Shown piece after piece: positions 9,809 to 19,880 of a stretch of 64,000 nt of DNA. The notes beneath the pieces were generated by a model. The model was not told where the DNA came from. It was given only the letters and a program-made list of their open reading frames with translations, and did no database searches. This DNA comes from Thermoplasmata archaeon (lineage in GTDB: Archaea; Thermoplasmatota; E2; JACPAO01; JAHFTW01), in assembly GCA_023269235.1 (NCBI GenBank), contig JAHFTW010000008.1:1-64000 (forward strand), in the 5' to 3' direction. Made by a program: the position numbers and the translations under genes. Position 1 is the stretch's first letter, and every line of letters starts with the position of its first letter.

Positions 9809-9952
9809 GTGCCGTCAGTGGCCGACCACGGCGGCAAGCCCAACAACATGAAGCTCGTTTCCAAGCAGCGCGCAGAGCGCGCCAAGCGGCGCTCCGGGCC
9901 GCCCATCCGTCTCCAATCTGGCATCCCGTCGCTGAAGGGGACGCCGTCGTAG
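9809..9952 (+). CDS. Small basic protein (47 aa), uncertain
   Basis: GTG-start ORF MPSVADHGGKPNNMKLVSKQRAERAKRRSGPPIRLQSGIPSLKGTPS. Confidence 0.3.
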   Translation: MPSVADHGGKPNNMKLVSKQRAERAKRRSGPPIRLQSGIPSLKGTPS

Positions 9953-10098
9953 GACGTCAGGGATGCATCGGAAAGGTCGACGAACCGACGCATCCGGCGT
10001 GACGACGCCGCGATGCCCGAAGCGCCCCCGGCCGGTAGTTTCGCCCCACCCCGACAAAGTGGGAAGGTCCGTCGTGTGCTGGCCCGCCTGAGGTCCGG

Positions 10099-11346
10099 AT
10101 GACGCGCATCCTGTTCCACTTGGACATGGACGCCTTCTACGCGTCCGTCGAGGTGCGCGACAATCCCTCCCTCAAGGGTCTCCCCCTCGTCGTGGGCGCC
10201 GACCCACAAAACGGCCGCGGCCGCGGCGTCGTCTGCACGGCGAGCTACGAAGCGCGCGCCTTCGGCATCCGCTCCGCCATGCCCATCAGCGAGGCGTGGC
10301 GCCGTGCCCCCCACGCGACGTACATCCGTCCCGACTTCCGCAAGTACGGCCCCGCGAGCCACGCCGTCATGGAGGTCCTGGAGCGCTACGCCGACATCCT
10401 CGAGGTCGTCGGCATGGACGAGGCGTACCTCGACGTCACCGAGCGCTGCCACGCCGACCCCGAGGTTCCTCCCTGGGAGGCCGCTCTCAACCTTGCCCGC
10501 AGCCTGCAGGCCGCCGTCAAGCGCGTCACCGGCCTCTCCTGCTCCATTGGCGTCGCCTCCAGCAAGTCGGTCGCCAAGGTCGCGAGCGACCGCCGCAAGC
10601 CGCACGGCATCACCCGCGTCCGCCCGGAGGAGGTCGCCGCGTTCCTGGAGCCGCTTGCGCCGGCCAAGCTCAACGGCTGCGGCCCCAAGACCGCGTCGGC
10701 CCTGCGCGAACTTGGCGTCACCACGATCGGCGACCTGGCGCGGCTGGGCGAGGCGGCGCTCACGGCCCAGTTCGGCTCGCACGGCGCCTGGCTGCACCAC
10801 GTCGCCAACGGAAGGGACGACCGCCCCGTCGTCGCCGACCACGGCGCCCGCAAGAGCCGGGGCAACGAGACCACGTTCGGACGCGACCAGCGCGACGCGG
10901 GCCGCATCCTCGCGACCGCGCACGGCCTCCTCGACGAGATCCTCACGGACCAAGGCGAGCGGGACGGGCGCGCGTTCTCGACGCTGACGGTGAAGCTGCG
11001 CTACGGGGATTTCACCACCTTGACGCGCGCCTTCACCATCCCCGCGCCCCTCAAAGCGGGCCAGGACGCTTCGGCGGACCTGGCGCGCCGCGTCGTCGCC
11101 GATCTGCTCGGCCCCCTCCTCGACGGGCGCTCCGTGCGCCTCGTCGGGGTCCGTCTTTCCGGGTTCCAGGAAGCCACGGGCCAGCAGGCGCTCACCGCGT
11201 ACGGCTTCGCCGGGCTCGCCCGCGCCCGCCTGCACGTCGCCGGCCTGGCGCGCGCCCGGGTCGCGTCCGGGGCGTTCAACCCGGGCGGGCTGCGCTGGAC
11301 CACGCTGGGCTCGTGGACCGGTTCCGCCGGGTCGGTCGCCTCATAA
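10099..11346 (+). CDS. dinB: Y-family DNA polymerase IV
   Basis: FHLDMDAFYASVEVRDNP, VVCTASYEARAFGIRSAMP, VGMDEAYLDVT, SIGVASSKSVAKVASD. Confidence 0.95.
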   Translation: MTRILFHLDMDAFYASVEVRDNPSLKGLPLVVGADPQNGRGRGVVCTASYEARAFGIRSAMPISEAWRRAPHATYIRPDFRKYGPASHAVMEVLERYADILEVVGMDEAYLDVTERCHADPEVPPWEAALNLARSLQAAVKRVTGLSCSIGVASSKSVAKVASDRRKPHGITRVRPEEVAAFLEPLAPAKLNGCGPKTASALRELGVTTIGDLARLGEAALTAQFGSHGAWLHHVANGRDDRPVVADHGARKSRGNETTFGRDQRDAGRILATAHGLLDEILTDQGERDGRAFSTLTVKLRYGDFTTLTRAFTIPAPLKAGQDASADLARRVVADLLGPLLDGRSVRLVGVRLSGFQEATGQQALTAYGFAGLARARLHVAGLARARVASGAFNPGGLRWTTLGSWTGSAGSVAS

Positions 11347-11369
11347 GGGCCCGGCCGGTGGCACGGCCG

Positions 11370-12692
11370 ATGGATGCCCTCGCCGCGGCCACCGCCGTCC
11401 GGGACGCCGCCAAGCGCAGCACGCAGCTCTTCCGCGACGGGCTCCCGATGATCGCGTCGGAGAACATCATCAGCCCGCGCGTGGCCGAGATGCTCGTCAC
11501 GGACTTCCACGGCCGCTACGCCGAAGGGTTGCCGGGCAAGCGCTACTACCAGGGCTGCGGCGACTTCGACACCGTCGAGGCGCTCGGCATGGAGCTGGCC
11601 CGCGGCGTGTTCCGCTGCGCGTTCGCCAACATCCAGAGCACCTCGGGCACCGTCTCCAACCTTGCCGTCCTCAAGTCCCTCACGAAGCCGGGCGACGCCA
11701 TCACGGCGGTCAGCACCGCCGACGGCGGCCACATCAGCCACGCCCCCATGGGCGCCGTCGGCATGCGCGGTCTCGAGCTGCACACGTACCCGTGGGACCA
11801 TGACAACATGCACCCCGACGTGGACGGCGCCGCCAAGCTCGTCCGCTCCGTCAAGCCCAAGCTTGTCCTGTTTGGCCAGTCGATGTTCCTGTTCCCGACG
11901 CCGATGAAGGACATCGTCGCGGCGGCGAAGGAGGTCGGCGCGGTCGTGATGTACGACGGCGCGCACGTGCTGGGCCTCATCGGCGGCGGCCAGTTCCAGG
12001 ACCCGTTGCGGGAGGGCGCCGACGTCCTCACCGGCAGCAGCCACAAGACCTTCCCCGGCCCCCAGGGCGGCTTCGTCTTCAGCGACTCCAAGGACGAGAA
12101 GTTCCAGCGCCGCCTGCACTCCGGCGTCTTCCCCGGCGTCGTCAGCTCCTACCACCTTCACCACGTCGCGGCCAAGGTCGTGGCCCTCGCCGAGTTCCAG
12201 CAGTTCGGCGCGCGGTACGCGAAGGACACCGTCGCCAACGCGCAGGCCTTCGGCGCCGCCCTCGCTGAGTGCGGCTTCGACGTCCTGGCGGCCGACCGTG
12301 GCTTCACGAAGAGCCACCAGATCGTCACCCGCCATGGCGCGCAGGATTCCGGCGCGGGTGCCAAGGCCGCGGCGACCTTGGAGGCGTGCGGCATTATCAC
12401 GAACATGAACATGCTCCCGGGCGACACCAAACCGCTGACACCATCGGGCGTCCGCATCGGCGTCCAGGAGCTCACCCGCGTCGGGATGGGCAAGGCGGAG
12501 ATGGAGCAGGTCGCCGATTTCTACCGCCGTGGCCTCCTCGCCAACGAAGACCCCGCCAAGGTCAAGCGCGACGTCAAGGCGTTCAAGGCGCGCTTCCAGG
12601 AAGTCAAGTACTGCTTCAACGAGGCCAAGCTGGGCGGCTACGAGTTCTTCGAGCTCGCGCAGAAGACCCCCTCGCTCGCCAAGTTCTCCTGA
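11370..12692 (+). CDS. glyA: Serine hydroxymethyltransferase
   Basis: MIASENIISPRV, YYQGCGDFDTVE, LTGSSHKTFPGPQGG PLP-lysine motif. Confidence 0.92.
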   Translation: MDALAAATAVRDAAKRSTQLFRDGLPMIASENIISPRVAEMLVTDFHGRYAEGLPGKRYYQGCGDFDTVEALGMELARGVFRCAFANIQSTSGTVSNLAVLKSLTKPGDAITAVSTADGGHISHAPMGAVGMRGLELHTYPWDHDNMHPDVDGAAKLVRSVKPKLVLFGQSMFLFPTPMKDIVAAAKEVGAVVMYDGAHVLGLIGGGQFQDPLREGADVLTGSSHKTFPGPQGGFVFSDSKDEKFQRRLHSGVFPGVVSSYHLHHVAAKVVALAEFQQFGARYAKDTVANAQAFGAALAECGFDVLAADRGFTKSHQIVTRHGAQDSGAGAKAAATLEACGIITNMNMLPGDTKPLTPSGVRIGVQELTRVGMGKAEMEQVADFYRRGLLANEDPAKVKRDVKAFKARFQEVKYCFNEAKLGGYEFFELAQKTPSLAKFS

Positions 12693-12693
12693 C

Positions 12694-13215
12694 ATGCGCG
12701 TTGCGCTCACCGGCACCCCGGGCTGCGGCAAGACGACCCTCGCGGCCGTCGCCGCGCGGCACGGCTGGCACGTCGTGGACGTCAAGGCCTGGGCGAAGAC
12801 GGAGGATTGCGTCGTCGGCTTCGACAAGGAGGACCGAGCGGAGGTGCTCGACATGGATGCGCTCGCCGACCGCGTGCCCAACGACGACGGCTCCAAGGTG
12901 CTCTACGAGGGCCACCTGAGCCATCTCCTCCCCGTGGACGGGGTCTGGGTCGTCCGCTGCGACCCCATGATTTTGCGCGGCCGGCTCGAGGAGCGTGGCT
13001 ACAAGGCCGCCAAAGTGGTCGAGAACCTCGAGGCCGAGGCGCTCGACGTCATCCTCCAAGAAGCCCTCGAGGCGACCCCCCGCGTCGTGCAGCGGGACGG
13101 CACCCGACGAACCCCCGAGGCGCTCTATTCGGCGTTCGCCGGCGTGCGTCTCGACGCCTTGAAAGGGCCGGAGCTGGAGCCGGTGGACTGGAGCGGGCAA
13201 CTTCCCTTCGCGTGA
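12694..13215 (+). CDS. AK6/Fap7-type adenylate kinase family protein
   Basis: MRVALTGTPGCGKTTLA; VVRCDPMILRGRLEERGYKAAKVVENLEAEALDVIL. Confidence 0.88.
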   Translation: MRVALTGTPGCGKTTLAAVAARHGWHVVDVKAWAKTEDCVVGFDKEDRAEVLDMDALADRVPNDDGSKVLYEGHLSHLLPVDGVWVVRCDPMILRGRLEERGYKAAKVVENLEAEALDVILQEALEATPRVVQRDGTRRTPEALYSAFAGVRLDALKGPELEPVDWSGQLPFA

Positions 13216-13219
13216 CCTG

Positions 13220-13873
13220 ATGGTGCTCGACAACTACCGCTCGACCCTGGACTGGTGGCTCGTCCCGCTCGCCAAAGGGTTCCGCCGCGTCCACCCGGAC
13301 GTCTTCACCTGGCTCTCCCTCGCCTTCGCCATCCTCGGGGGCGTCGCGTTCTGGAAATCGGACGCCTCGGCCGTCGGCCGCCTCCTTCTCGCCGCCGCCT
13401 GGGTCTGCGTCGGCCTCAACTCCGTCTTCGACCTGCTCGACGGGAAGATCGCGCACATGACGGGGAAGGCCTCGCCGCGCGGCGACTTCCTCGACCACGC
13501 CGTGGACCGCGCCAGCGATGTCGCCTTCCTTCTGGGCATCGCCTTCAGCGCCTGGTCGAGCCTTCCCGTCGGCATCGTCGCCATCTCCGCGACGCTCCTG
13601 GTGAGCTACATGGGCACGCAAGCCCAGGCCGTCGGCCTTCGCCGCCACTACGGCGGCTTCCTCGGCCGCGCCGACCGGATGGTTCTCCTCCTCGTCGCCC
13701 CGCTTGCCCAGCTCGCGGTCCTCCGCTTCGACCTGCCGCAGCCCTGGCTCGGCTTCAGCCCCAGCCTCCTCGACCTCGTGCTGCTCTATTTCGCCGTCGT
13801 CGGCGCCCTCACGCTCGTGCAACGCTTCTTCGCCATCCTCGGCTCGTTCGGGCCGGAAGGGAAACTGAAGTAG
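13220..13873 (+). CDS. CDP-alcohol phosphatidyltransferase family membrane enzyme
   Basis: DLLDGKIAHMTGKASPRGDFLDHAVDRASD signature; multiple TM segments. Confidence 0.88.
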   Translation: MVLDNYRSTLDWWLVPLAKGFRRVHPDVFTWLSLAFAILGGVAFWKSDASAVGRLLLAAAWVCVGLNSVFDLLDGKIAHMTGKASPRGDFLDHAVDRASDVAFLLGIAFSAWSSLPVGIVAISATLLVSYMGTQAQAVGLRRHYGGFLGRADRMVLLLVAPLAQLAVLRFDLPQPWLGFSPSLLDLVLLYFAVVGALTLVQRFFAILGSFGPEGKLK

Positions 13874-13925
13874 GCGCCAGGCGGGAAGCGCCAAGCCTTA
13901 TGCCGCGAGCCTCCGGTGCCGTGTC

Positions 13926-15290
13926 GTGCTACGGACCTCGGCCCTGCTGCTCGCCCTGATTCTGGTCCCTTCCATCCCGGCAGTGCACGCTCACGACGGC
14001 GGCGTCCTCTACGACCCGGCCGCCCACCTCGGGCTCTTCCCGACGCACGACGACGTCCAAGCCGCCATCACGCAGGCCGCGTCCAACCCGTGGGTCAAGG
14101 TCCATGACCTCGGCGCCTCCGAGACGGGCCGTGCCGTCCGAGTCCTCGAGATCACCAACCCGGATTCGACGATTCCACGCGCCGAGCGCGTCGTGACGCT
14201 CCTCATGACCCAGCAGCACGGCAACGAGCCCGCCGGCACCGGCGCCGCCCTGCCGCTCCTGGCCGACCTCCTCGCGCACAAGAAGACCGCCAACCTCCTC
14301 GACGACCAGGTCCTCCTGCTCCTCCCGATGGCGAACCCGGACGGCGCCACGGCCAACACGCGCGAGAACACCAACGGCGTCGACATCAACCGCGACCACG
14401 TCGCCCTCGCCACGTCCGAGGCGCGCGCCCTGCACAAGGTGCTCGCCGACTTCGACATCCAGGTCGCCATCGACCACCACGAGTACTCCGGCACCGGGCT
14501 CGGCAACCCCGTCCCCGCGCGCACCTACGACTTCGACCTGACCCTGATGTACCCGAACAACGGCCAGGTCCGCGAGCCCACCGCGAAGCTCGCCAAGAGC
14601 CTGGATTACGACGTCCTGTGGCCCGCGGCGCAGGCGGCTGGCTACTCCGTGGGCGACTACGGCGTCACGACCGTCGCGGGCATCCCGGTCCCTGAGGTCC
14701 AAGGCGTCGACGCCACCGCGCGCGTCGGCGGCCCCGACCCGGGCATCCTTCGCAACAGCTTCGGCCTCAACAACATCGTCGGCCTCCTCGCGGAGACCTT
14801 CATCAGCCCTGAGCCCGACAATCCGTTCCAGTCCGCAGACCGCCGCATCGCCATCCACCGTCTCGTCATGGAGACGACCCTGGAGTGGGCGCATGACCAT
14901 GCGAAGGAGCTCGTCGCGGCGAAGCACGAGTCGGAGCGCCTCAACCGCGAGCAACCACTCCCCGCGTACACCGAAGGCTCCGCGACGGGCCCGCTCCCGG
15001 CCGCGTTCCTGGTCAAGCAGGACGTCGCGGGCCTCTTCGCCAACCATGGCCTTGACGCCGGCGTCGCCACCGCCGAAGGAACCATCTACAACACGGCCGT
15101 CGCGCGCGGCGGACTCGTCGCCGCCATCCTCCACCCGCAGTCGAGCCGCCACGTCGCGGACGCTAGTCCTGCCGCCGCCGTGCCGGCCACGGTTCCCCAG
15201 ACGATTGGCTCCAACGGCGCCTCGGTCGGCCCCGTCGTCCTGGCGGCGCTCGCGGCAGCCCTTCTCCTCACTCGGCGGCGCTCCGCCTAG
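13926..15290 (+). CDS. Secreted M14-family zinc carboxypeptidase with C-terminal membrane anchor
   Basis: Signal peptide; QQHGNEPAGTGA and AIDHHEY zinc-site motifs; C-terminal hydrophobic segment then RRRSA. Confidence 0.82.
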   Translation: MLRTSALLLALILVPSIPAVHAHDGGVLYDPAAHLGLFPTHDDVQAAITQAASNPWVKVHDLGASETGRAVRVLEITNPDSTIPRAERVVTLLMTQQHGNEPAGTGAALPLLADLLAHKKTANLLDDQVLLLLPMANPDGATANTRENTNGVDINRDHVALATSEARALHKVLADFDIQVAIDHHEYSGTGLGNPVPARTYDFDLTLMYPNNGQVREPTAKLAKSLDYDVLWPAAQAAGYSVGDYGVTTVAGIPVPEVQGVDATARVGGPDPGILRNSFGLNNIVGLLAETFISPEPDNPFQSADRRIAIHRLVMETTLEWAHDHAKELVAAKHESERLNREQPLPAYTEGSATGPLPAAFLVKQDVAGLFANHGLDAGVATAEGTIYNTAVARGGLVAAILHPQSSRHVADASPAAAVPATVPQTIGSNGASVGPVVLAALAAALLLTRRRSA

Positions 15291-15919
15291 GCGATGCGCA
15301 GGCTCACGGTGAGCCCATCGCGCAGGGGCAGGATGGTCGTCAGGAACCTAGGGTCCGCGAGCGCCAACTCGTTGTACGTGCGTGCCCCGACGGTGTCGCG
15401 GTCCTTCGCCTTCGGGTCCGCGACACGGCCCGACCAGAGCGTGTTGTCCGTGAGGACGACCCCGCCGAGGCGCACCTTCTCGCATGCGATGCGCCAGGCA
15501 TCGGGGTACTGGTGCTTGTCCACGTCGATGAAGACCACGTCGAACGAGCGGCCCTCCTCCGCGAGAAGGTCGAGGGCATCGCCGACGAGGAACCGCGCCC
15601 TCTCGGCCAGGCCGGCGCTGGACAGGTAGACCTTCGCCTCCGCACTGCGCACGGCCGATCCTTCGCTGTGGACGACGAGCCCCTCGGCCCCCACCGCGCG
15701 CGCGAACCAGAACGTCGAGTAGCCGAAGCCGGAGCCCATCTCGAAGACCCGCTTCGCCCCGATGGCGCGCGCGAACGCGGCGCAGGTCCGCCCCACGAGG
15801 GGCCCGATGATGGGGAACCCCTCGCGGGCTCCGCGCTCCTCCATCTCGAGCAGGACCGGGTCGTTGCTCGGCTGCGCCGCGTGGAGGTAGTCCATGACCT
15901 TCGCGTCAGTGAAGTTCAT
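15287..15919 (-). CDS. Class I SAM-dependent O-methyltransferase
   Basis: VFEMGSGFGYSTFWFARAV, DVVFIDVDKHQYPDAW, GGVVLTDNTLWSGRV. Confidence 0.9.
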   Translation of the reverse strand: MNFTDAKVMDYLHAAQPSNDPVLLEMEERGAREGFPIIGPLVGRTCAAFARAIGAKRVFEMGSGFGYSTFWFARAVGAEGLVVHSEGSAVRSAEAKVYLSSAGLAERARFLVGDALDLLAEEGRSFDVVFIDVDKHQYPDAWRIACEKVRLGGVVLTDNTLWSGRVADPKAKDRDTVGARTYNELALADPRFLTTILPLRDGLTVSLRIA

Positions 15920-16000
15920 GCCAGACCATCCGGGCGGCCGGCTTGGAGGCTTCGGTGGGCGGGGCGGAAGACTCACACGGGCTGGACGCCTTGCTGCAAC

Positions 16001-16669
16001 GTGGATGGGCCGCGCATCACGACCGTGGGCGGCCGCGGCTGGGACTGCAACCAGTACCTGGTCAAGGACGCGAAGTCCAACGCGTTCGACCTTGTGGATG
16101 CGGGCCACGGCCTCGACTTCGAGCGCGTGCTGGGCCAGGTCGCCGCCGTGATGGACCCCAAACGCGTGCGCTCCATCGTCCTCACGCACGAACATCTTGA
16201 CCATGTCAACGGCCTGCCTCACTGGCGCCAGGTCGGCGCCCGCATCGTCGCCCCGCGCGGTGTTGCGGCCAAGTTGCGTGAAGGACGCGACCCGACGTCG
16301 GAGATGTTCGGCGGCCGCATCGTCAAGCTGGACCCCGACGACATCGTGGGCGACGGCGACCATGTGCGGCTCGGCGACCGCGACTTCGAGGTGCTGGAGA
16401 CGCCCGGCCACAGCCCTGGCTCGTCGTGCTACTGGGACGCACAATCCGGGACGCTGTTCTCGGGCGACACGCTGTTCGCCGAGGGCGGCATCGGCCGCTT
16501 CGACTTCCCCGACTCCTCGCTGCCCCGGCTGTACGAGTCCGTCCTGCGGCTGGGGAAGCTCCCCGTGCGGGTCCTTCACTCTGGGCACGGATCGAGCCTT
16601 GGCGCAGAGGACGCCGCGCGGTCGGTGGCCGCGAGCGTCCGGCACGTCGGTCAGTACCATTCCGGCTGA
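16001..16669 (+). CDS. Metallo-beta-lactamase fold hydrolase (glyoxalase II-like)
   Basis: LTHEHLDHVNGLP, ETPGHSPGSSCY, FSGDTLF; GTG start likely. Confidence 0.88.
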   Translation: MDGPRITTVGGRGWDCNQYLVKDAKSNAFDLVDAGHGLDFERVLGQVAAVMDPKRVRSIVLTHEHLDHVNGLPHWRQVGARIVAPRGVAAKLREGRDPTSEMFGGRIVKLDPDDIVGDGDHVRLGDRDFEVLETPGHSPGSSCYWDAQSGTLFSGDTLFAEGGIGRFDFPDSSLPRLYESVLRLGKLPVRVLHSGHGSSLGAEDAARSVAASVRHVGQYHSG

Positions 16670-16754
16670 CCCCAGTGGCCCGCGCGGGCCCCTCCTGGAA
16701 CGCTCCCGAAGCCGCTATCAACCACCTCCCAGTCGCGCGCCTTGAGGCAAGGGG

Positions 16755-18059
16755 ATGAGCCGCAGCCAGTACCAGTGCATCGTCGTCGGTGGCGGGTTCG
16801 CGGGGGCCAGCGCCGCCATCCGCCTCGCGCAGAAGGGCGTCAAGACCCTGCTCGTCGAGCGCGCCGACGAAGGGGGCGCCAAGAACCTCTCCGGCGGCAT
16901 CCTGTGGGGCAACGACCTCGCCGCCATCTTGCCCGACTGGAAGGCGACCCTCCCCGTCGAGCGCCCGGTCTCCAACAAGAAAGTCGGCTTCCTCAGCGAG
17001 AACGGCCCCGCCTTCGTCATTGACTTCCACGACCCCGCGCTCAAGACGCAGACCGTCGGCTACGCCGTCCTGCGCGCCAAGACCGACAAGTGGCTCCTGG
17101 AGCAGGCCAAGAAGGCCGGCGTCACCGTCGTCACCGGCGTCAACGTCGAGGGTCTCGCCAAGCAGAATGGGCGCGTCGTGGGCGTCCAGCAGTCCGGAGA
17201 GACCACGTACGCCGACGTCGTCATCGTCGCCGACGGCGCCAACTCCCGCCTCACCCTCCAGGGCGACTTGCGTCACGGGCACAAGAAGCTCGACATGGAC
17301 CACTACGCCCTCGGCGTCAAGGAGATCCTGAAGCTCCCCCGCGCGACCATCGAGGAGCGCTTCGGCACCGGCACCGACGGCGGCATGGCCGGCGAGTTCG
17401 TCCTCGGCCGCTGCGACGGCGTGCTGGCAGGCGGCTTCCTCTACACGAACCAAGACACGCTGTCGCTCGGCGTGGTCATCAACCTCCCCTCGATGAAGAA
17501 CCAAGGCGAGCTGACGACGCACGACGTCGTCGAACAGTTCCGCAACCACCCCTACATCCAGTCGCTCGTCAAGGGCGCCGAGCTCGTCGAGTACGGCGCG
17601 CACTTGGTCCCCGAGGGCGGCTACCAGGCGTTCAGCGAGCTGTGCGGCGATGGCGTCCTCGTCGTCGGCGACGCCGCCGGCTTCTGCTTCAGCAATGGCA
17701 TCGTCATTCAGGGCATGAACTACGCCGTACGCTCGGGCATCTGCGCCGCCGACGCCGTCGCCCACGCCGTCAAGGTCGGCGACTTCTCCGCCGTCACGCT
17801 CGCCCAGTACGAGCGCAACCTCGAGTCCGACGGCATCATGGACGACTTCCGGAACTTCAAGAACGTCAGCAAGTTCCTCTGGAACCCGCGCCTGTTCCAG
17901 AAGTACCCGGACTTCCTCGCCAACGTCTTCCGCCGCATGCTCAAGGCCGAGGGCCCCAAGAAAAAGATGCGCGCCCATCTCACCGAGGCCATGAAGGAGT
18001 CCGGCGTCTCCAAGGCAGACATCCTGCGCGACGGCCTCAACGGAGGCATGAACCTCTAA
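16755..18059 (+). CDS. fixC: FixC-like FAD-dependent ETF:quinone oxidoreductase
   Basis: IVVGGGFAGASAAIRLAQKG; GDAAGFCFSNGIVIQGMNYAVRSG. Confidence 0.92.
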   Translation: MSRSQYQCIVVGGGFAGASAAIRLAQKGVKTLLVERADEGGAKNLSGGILWGNDLAAILPDWKATLPVERPVSNKKVGFLSENGPAFVIDFHDPALKTQTVGYAVLRAKTDKWLLEQAKKAGVTVVTGVNVEGLAKQNGRVVGVQQSGETTYADVVIVADGANSRLTLQGDLRHGHKKLDMDHYALGVKEILKLPRATIEERFGTGTDGGMAGEFVLGRCDGVLAGGFLYTNQDTLSLGVVINLPSMKNQGELTTHDVVEQFRNHPYIQSLVKGAELVEYGAHLVPEGGYQAFSELCGDGVLVVGDAAGFCFSNGIVIQGMNYAVRSGICAADAVAHAVKVGDFSAVTLAQYERNLESDGIMDDFRNFKNVSKFLWNPRLFQKYPDFLANVFRRMLKAEGPKKKMRAHLTEAMKESGVSKADILRDGLNGGMNL

Positions 18060-18445
18060 TGTCCGCCCACAGCGCCCCGGCCCAGGTCCCCAAGAACGTC
18101 GCCGGTGGAGGCCACGGCCACGTCGCCGCCCCCGACCGCGAAGCAAGTCCGCTCGCCAAGCTGCCCAAGCTCGACGTCAAGGCCCGCCTTGGCGCCGCCA
18201 AGTTCGTCACCGACGGCCACGACTTCGCCCACATCACCGTGGACCCCGACATCTGCGACACCTGCCCGCACGAGATGTGCATCAACACGTGCCCGGCGAA
18301 GTGCTTCGAGTTCGTCAACGGCCGCATGCAGTTCACGTACGAGGACTGCGTCGAGTGCGGCACGTGTGACATTGTGTGCACGCCCGGCTCCGTGAAATGG
18401 ACCAACCCGCGCGCCAGCTTCGGCGTCAACTACCGGTACGGCTAG
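18059..18445 (+). CDS. fixX: FixX-like ferredoxin
   Basis: C-terminal EDCVECGTCDIVC..VKWTNPRASFGVNYRYG typical of FixX. Confidence 0.92.
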   Translation: MSAHSAPAQVPKNVAGGGHGHVAAPDREASPLAKLPKLDVKARLGAAKFVTDGHDFAHITVDPDICDTCPHEMCINTCPAKCFEFVNGRMQFTYEDCVECGTCDIVCTPGSVKWTNPRASFGVNYRYG

Positions 18446-18487
18446 CCGCGGCGATGGCCTTAATCGGCTGACGCGGTTGGAGCCTGC

Positions 18488-18898
18488 GTGGCTTCCACCG
18501 CCCCACTCTCGTCCTCCGCTCGACGCGTCTCCATCCTGAAGGTCTTCCTGCTCTCCATCATCACCTTCGGCATCTATTACCTGGTGACGGTGTACCGAAT
18601 CAGCCACGACCTGCGCCGCGACCGCGCGGGCGCCTCCGGGTCCTGGCAGGCGCTCTTCTGGTGCGGCTTCATCACGTTCGGCATCACCTGGATCGTCCTC
18701 TACGTCATGAACTTCCTCGAGTTGAAGGCCGCCCGCGAGGCCGTGGGCAAGACCGACCAGGTCCTCGGCATCCTCGCGCTCGTCCTCATCTTCGTGACCG
18801 GCATCGTGGGCCACATCCTCTGGGCCGTGTACTACAACGACTCCCTCGCCGCGAAGACCCCGGCGCCCGCCACGCCGCCGCGCGCCGCCGCCGTCTGA
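18488..18898 (+). CDS. DUF4234-like small membrane protein
   Basis: RRVSILKVFLLSIITFGIYYLVTVYRISHDLR; several TM segments. Confidence 0.75.
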   Translation: MASTAPLSSSARRVSILKVFLLSIITFGIYYLVTVYRISHDLRRDRAGASGSWQALFWCGFITFGITWIVLYVMNFLELKAAREAVGKTDQVLGILALVLIFVTGIVGHILWAVYYNDSLAAKTPAPATPPRAAAV

Positions 18899-18998
18899 GC
18901 CCGCGCGTGCGCGATGGGCGGTCGTCGCCCTTTTATGGAAGCCCCAAGTCGCCGCCCCCAGGGCCACTCCTGTCGGACGAGCCGCAGGCAGGCCCACG

Positions 18999-19880
18999 GT
19001 GTCCGTCATGGTCCACGCCGCGCCCGCCAAGCCGACCGCCCCTTCGGGCCAGACCTACCTCCTCAAGGGCCAGAACCGCCCGCTCCACGTCGCCGTCTGC
19101 ATGAAGATGACGCCCGACGCGACCGACCTCACCATCGACCCCGTCAAGAAGACGCTCGACCGCACGAAGGTCAAGAACATCATCAACCCCCCGGACGAGA
19201 ACGCGTTTGAGTTGGCGCTCCAGTTCAAGGACGCCTGGGGCGCGCAGGTCAGCGTCGTCACGATGGGCCCGCCCTTCTTCGACATCATGCTGCGCGAGTG
19301 CGTTGCCCGCGGTGCCGACCGTGGCGTCCTCATCACCGACCGCGCCTTCGCCGGCGCCGACACCTGGCCCACGAGCATGACGCTCGCGGCCGGCATCAAG
19401 AAAATCTCGAAGATGTACGGCGACGTGGACATCATCCTGTTCGGCGAGGAGACCACGGACGCCTCGACGGGCCAGGTCGGACCCGGCGTGGCCGGCCAGC
19501 TCGACGTGGACCAGGCGACCTACGTCCACTCGCTTGAGTTCGACCCGACGACCGAGACCCTGCGCGCACTGCGCAGCATCGGCGGCGGCCACGAGGTCCT
19601 GCAACTGCCCCTCCCGGCGGCCGCGACCTGCGAGCTGAAGATCAACACGCCCCGCATCGCAAGCCTCAACGGCAAGCTGCGCGGCCTCTCCCAGCCCGTT
19701 GTGACGTGGAGCCTCGCGGACCTTAGCGACATCAAGGACCCGTCCTGGGTTGGCCTCAAGGGCTCCCCGACCATCGTCGGAAAGGTCGACATCTCCAGCG
19801 GCTTCGACCGCAACGGCCCCAAGCTGGCCGACGCCAAGACCGTCGTGGACGCCCTCTTCGCCAAAGGAGTCGTCGCCTAA
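18999..19880 (+). CDS. etfB: Electron transfer flavoprotein beta subunit (FixA)
   Basis: HVAVCMKMTPDATDLTIDP; VNPPDENAFELAL-like motif; immediately precedes etfA. Confidence 0.92.
   Translation: MSVMVHAAPAKPTAPSGQTYLLKGQNRPLHVAVCMKMTPDATDLTIDPVKKTLDRTKVKNIINPPDENAFELALQFKDAWGAQVSVVTMGPPFFDIMLRECVARGADRGVLITDRAFAGADTWPTSMTLAAGIKKISKMYGDVDIILFGEETTDASTGQVGPGVAGQLDVDQATYVHSLEFDPTTETLRALRSIGGGHEVLQLPLPAAATCELKINTPRIASLNGKLRGLSQPVVTWSLADLSDIKDPSWVGLKGSPTIVGKVDISSGFDRNGPKLADAKTVVDALFAKGVVA

Noticed and set aside
9658-11235. 525-aa minus-strand ORF
   Set aside because: Overlaps tRNA-Gln and is antisense to dinB.
11001-12896. 631-aa minus-strand ORF
   Set aside because: Antisense to glyA; shadow ORF.
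16323-18146. 607-aa minus-strand ORF
   Set aside because: Antisense to fixC; high-GC shadow.
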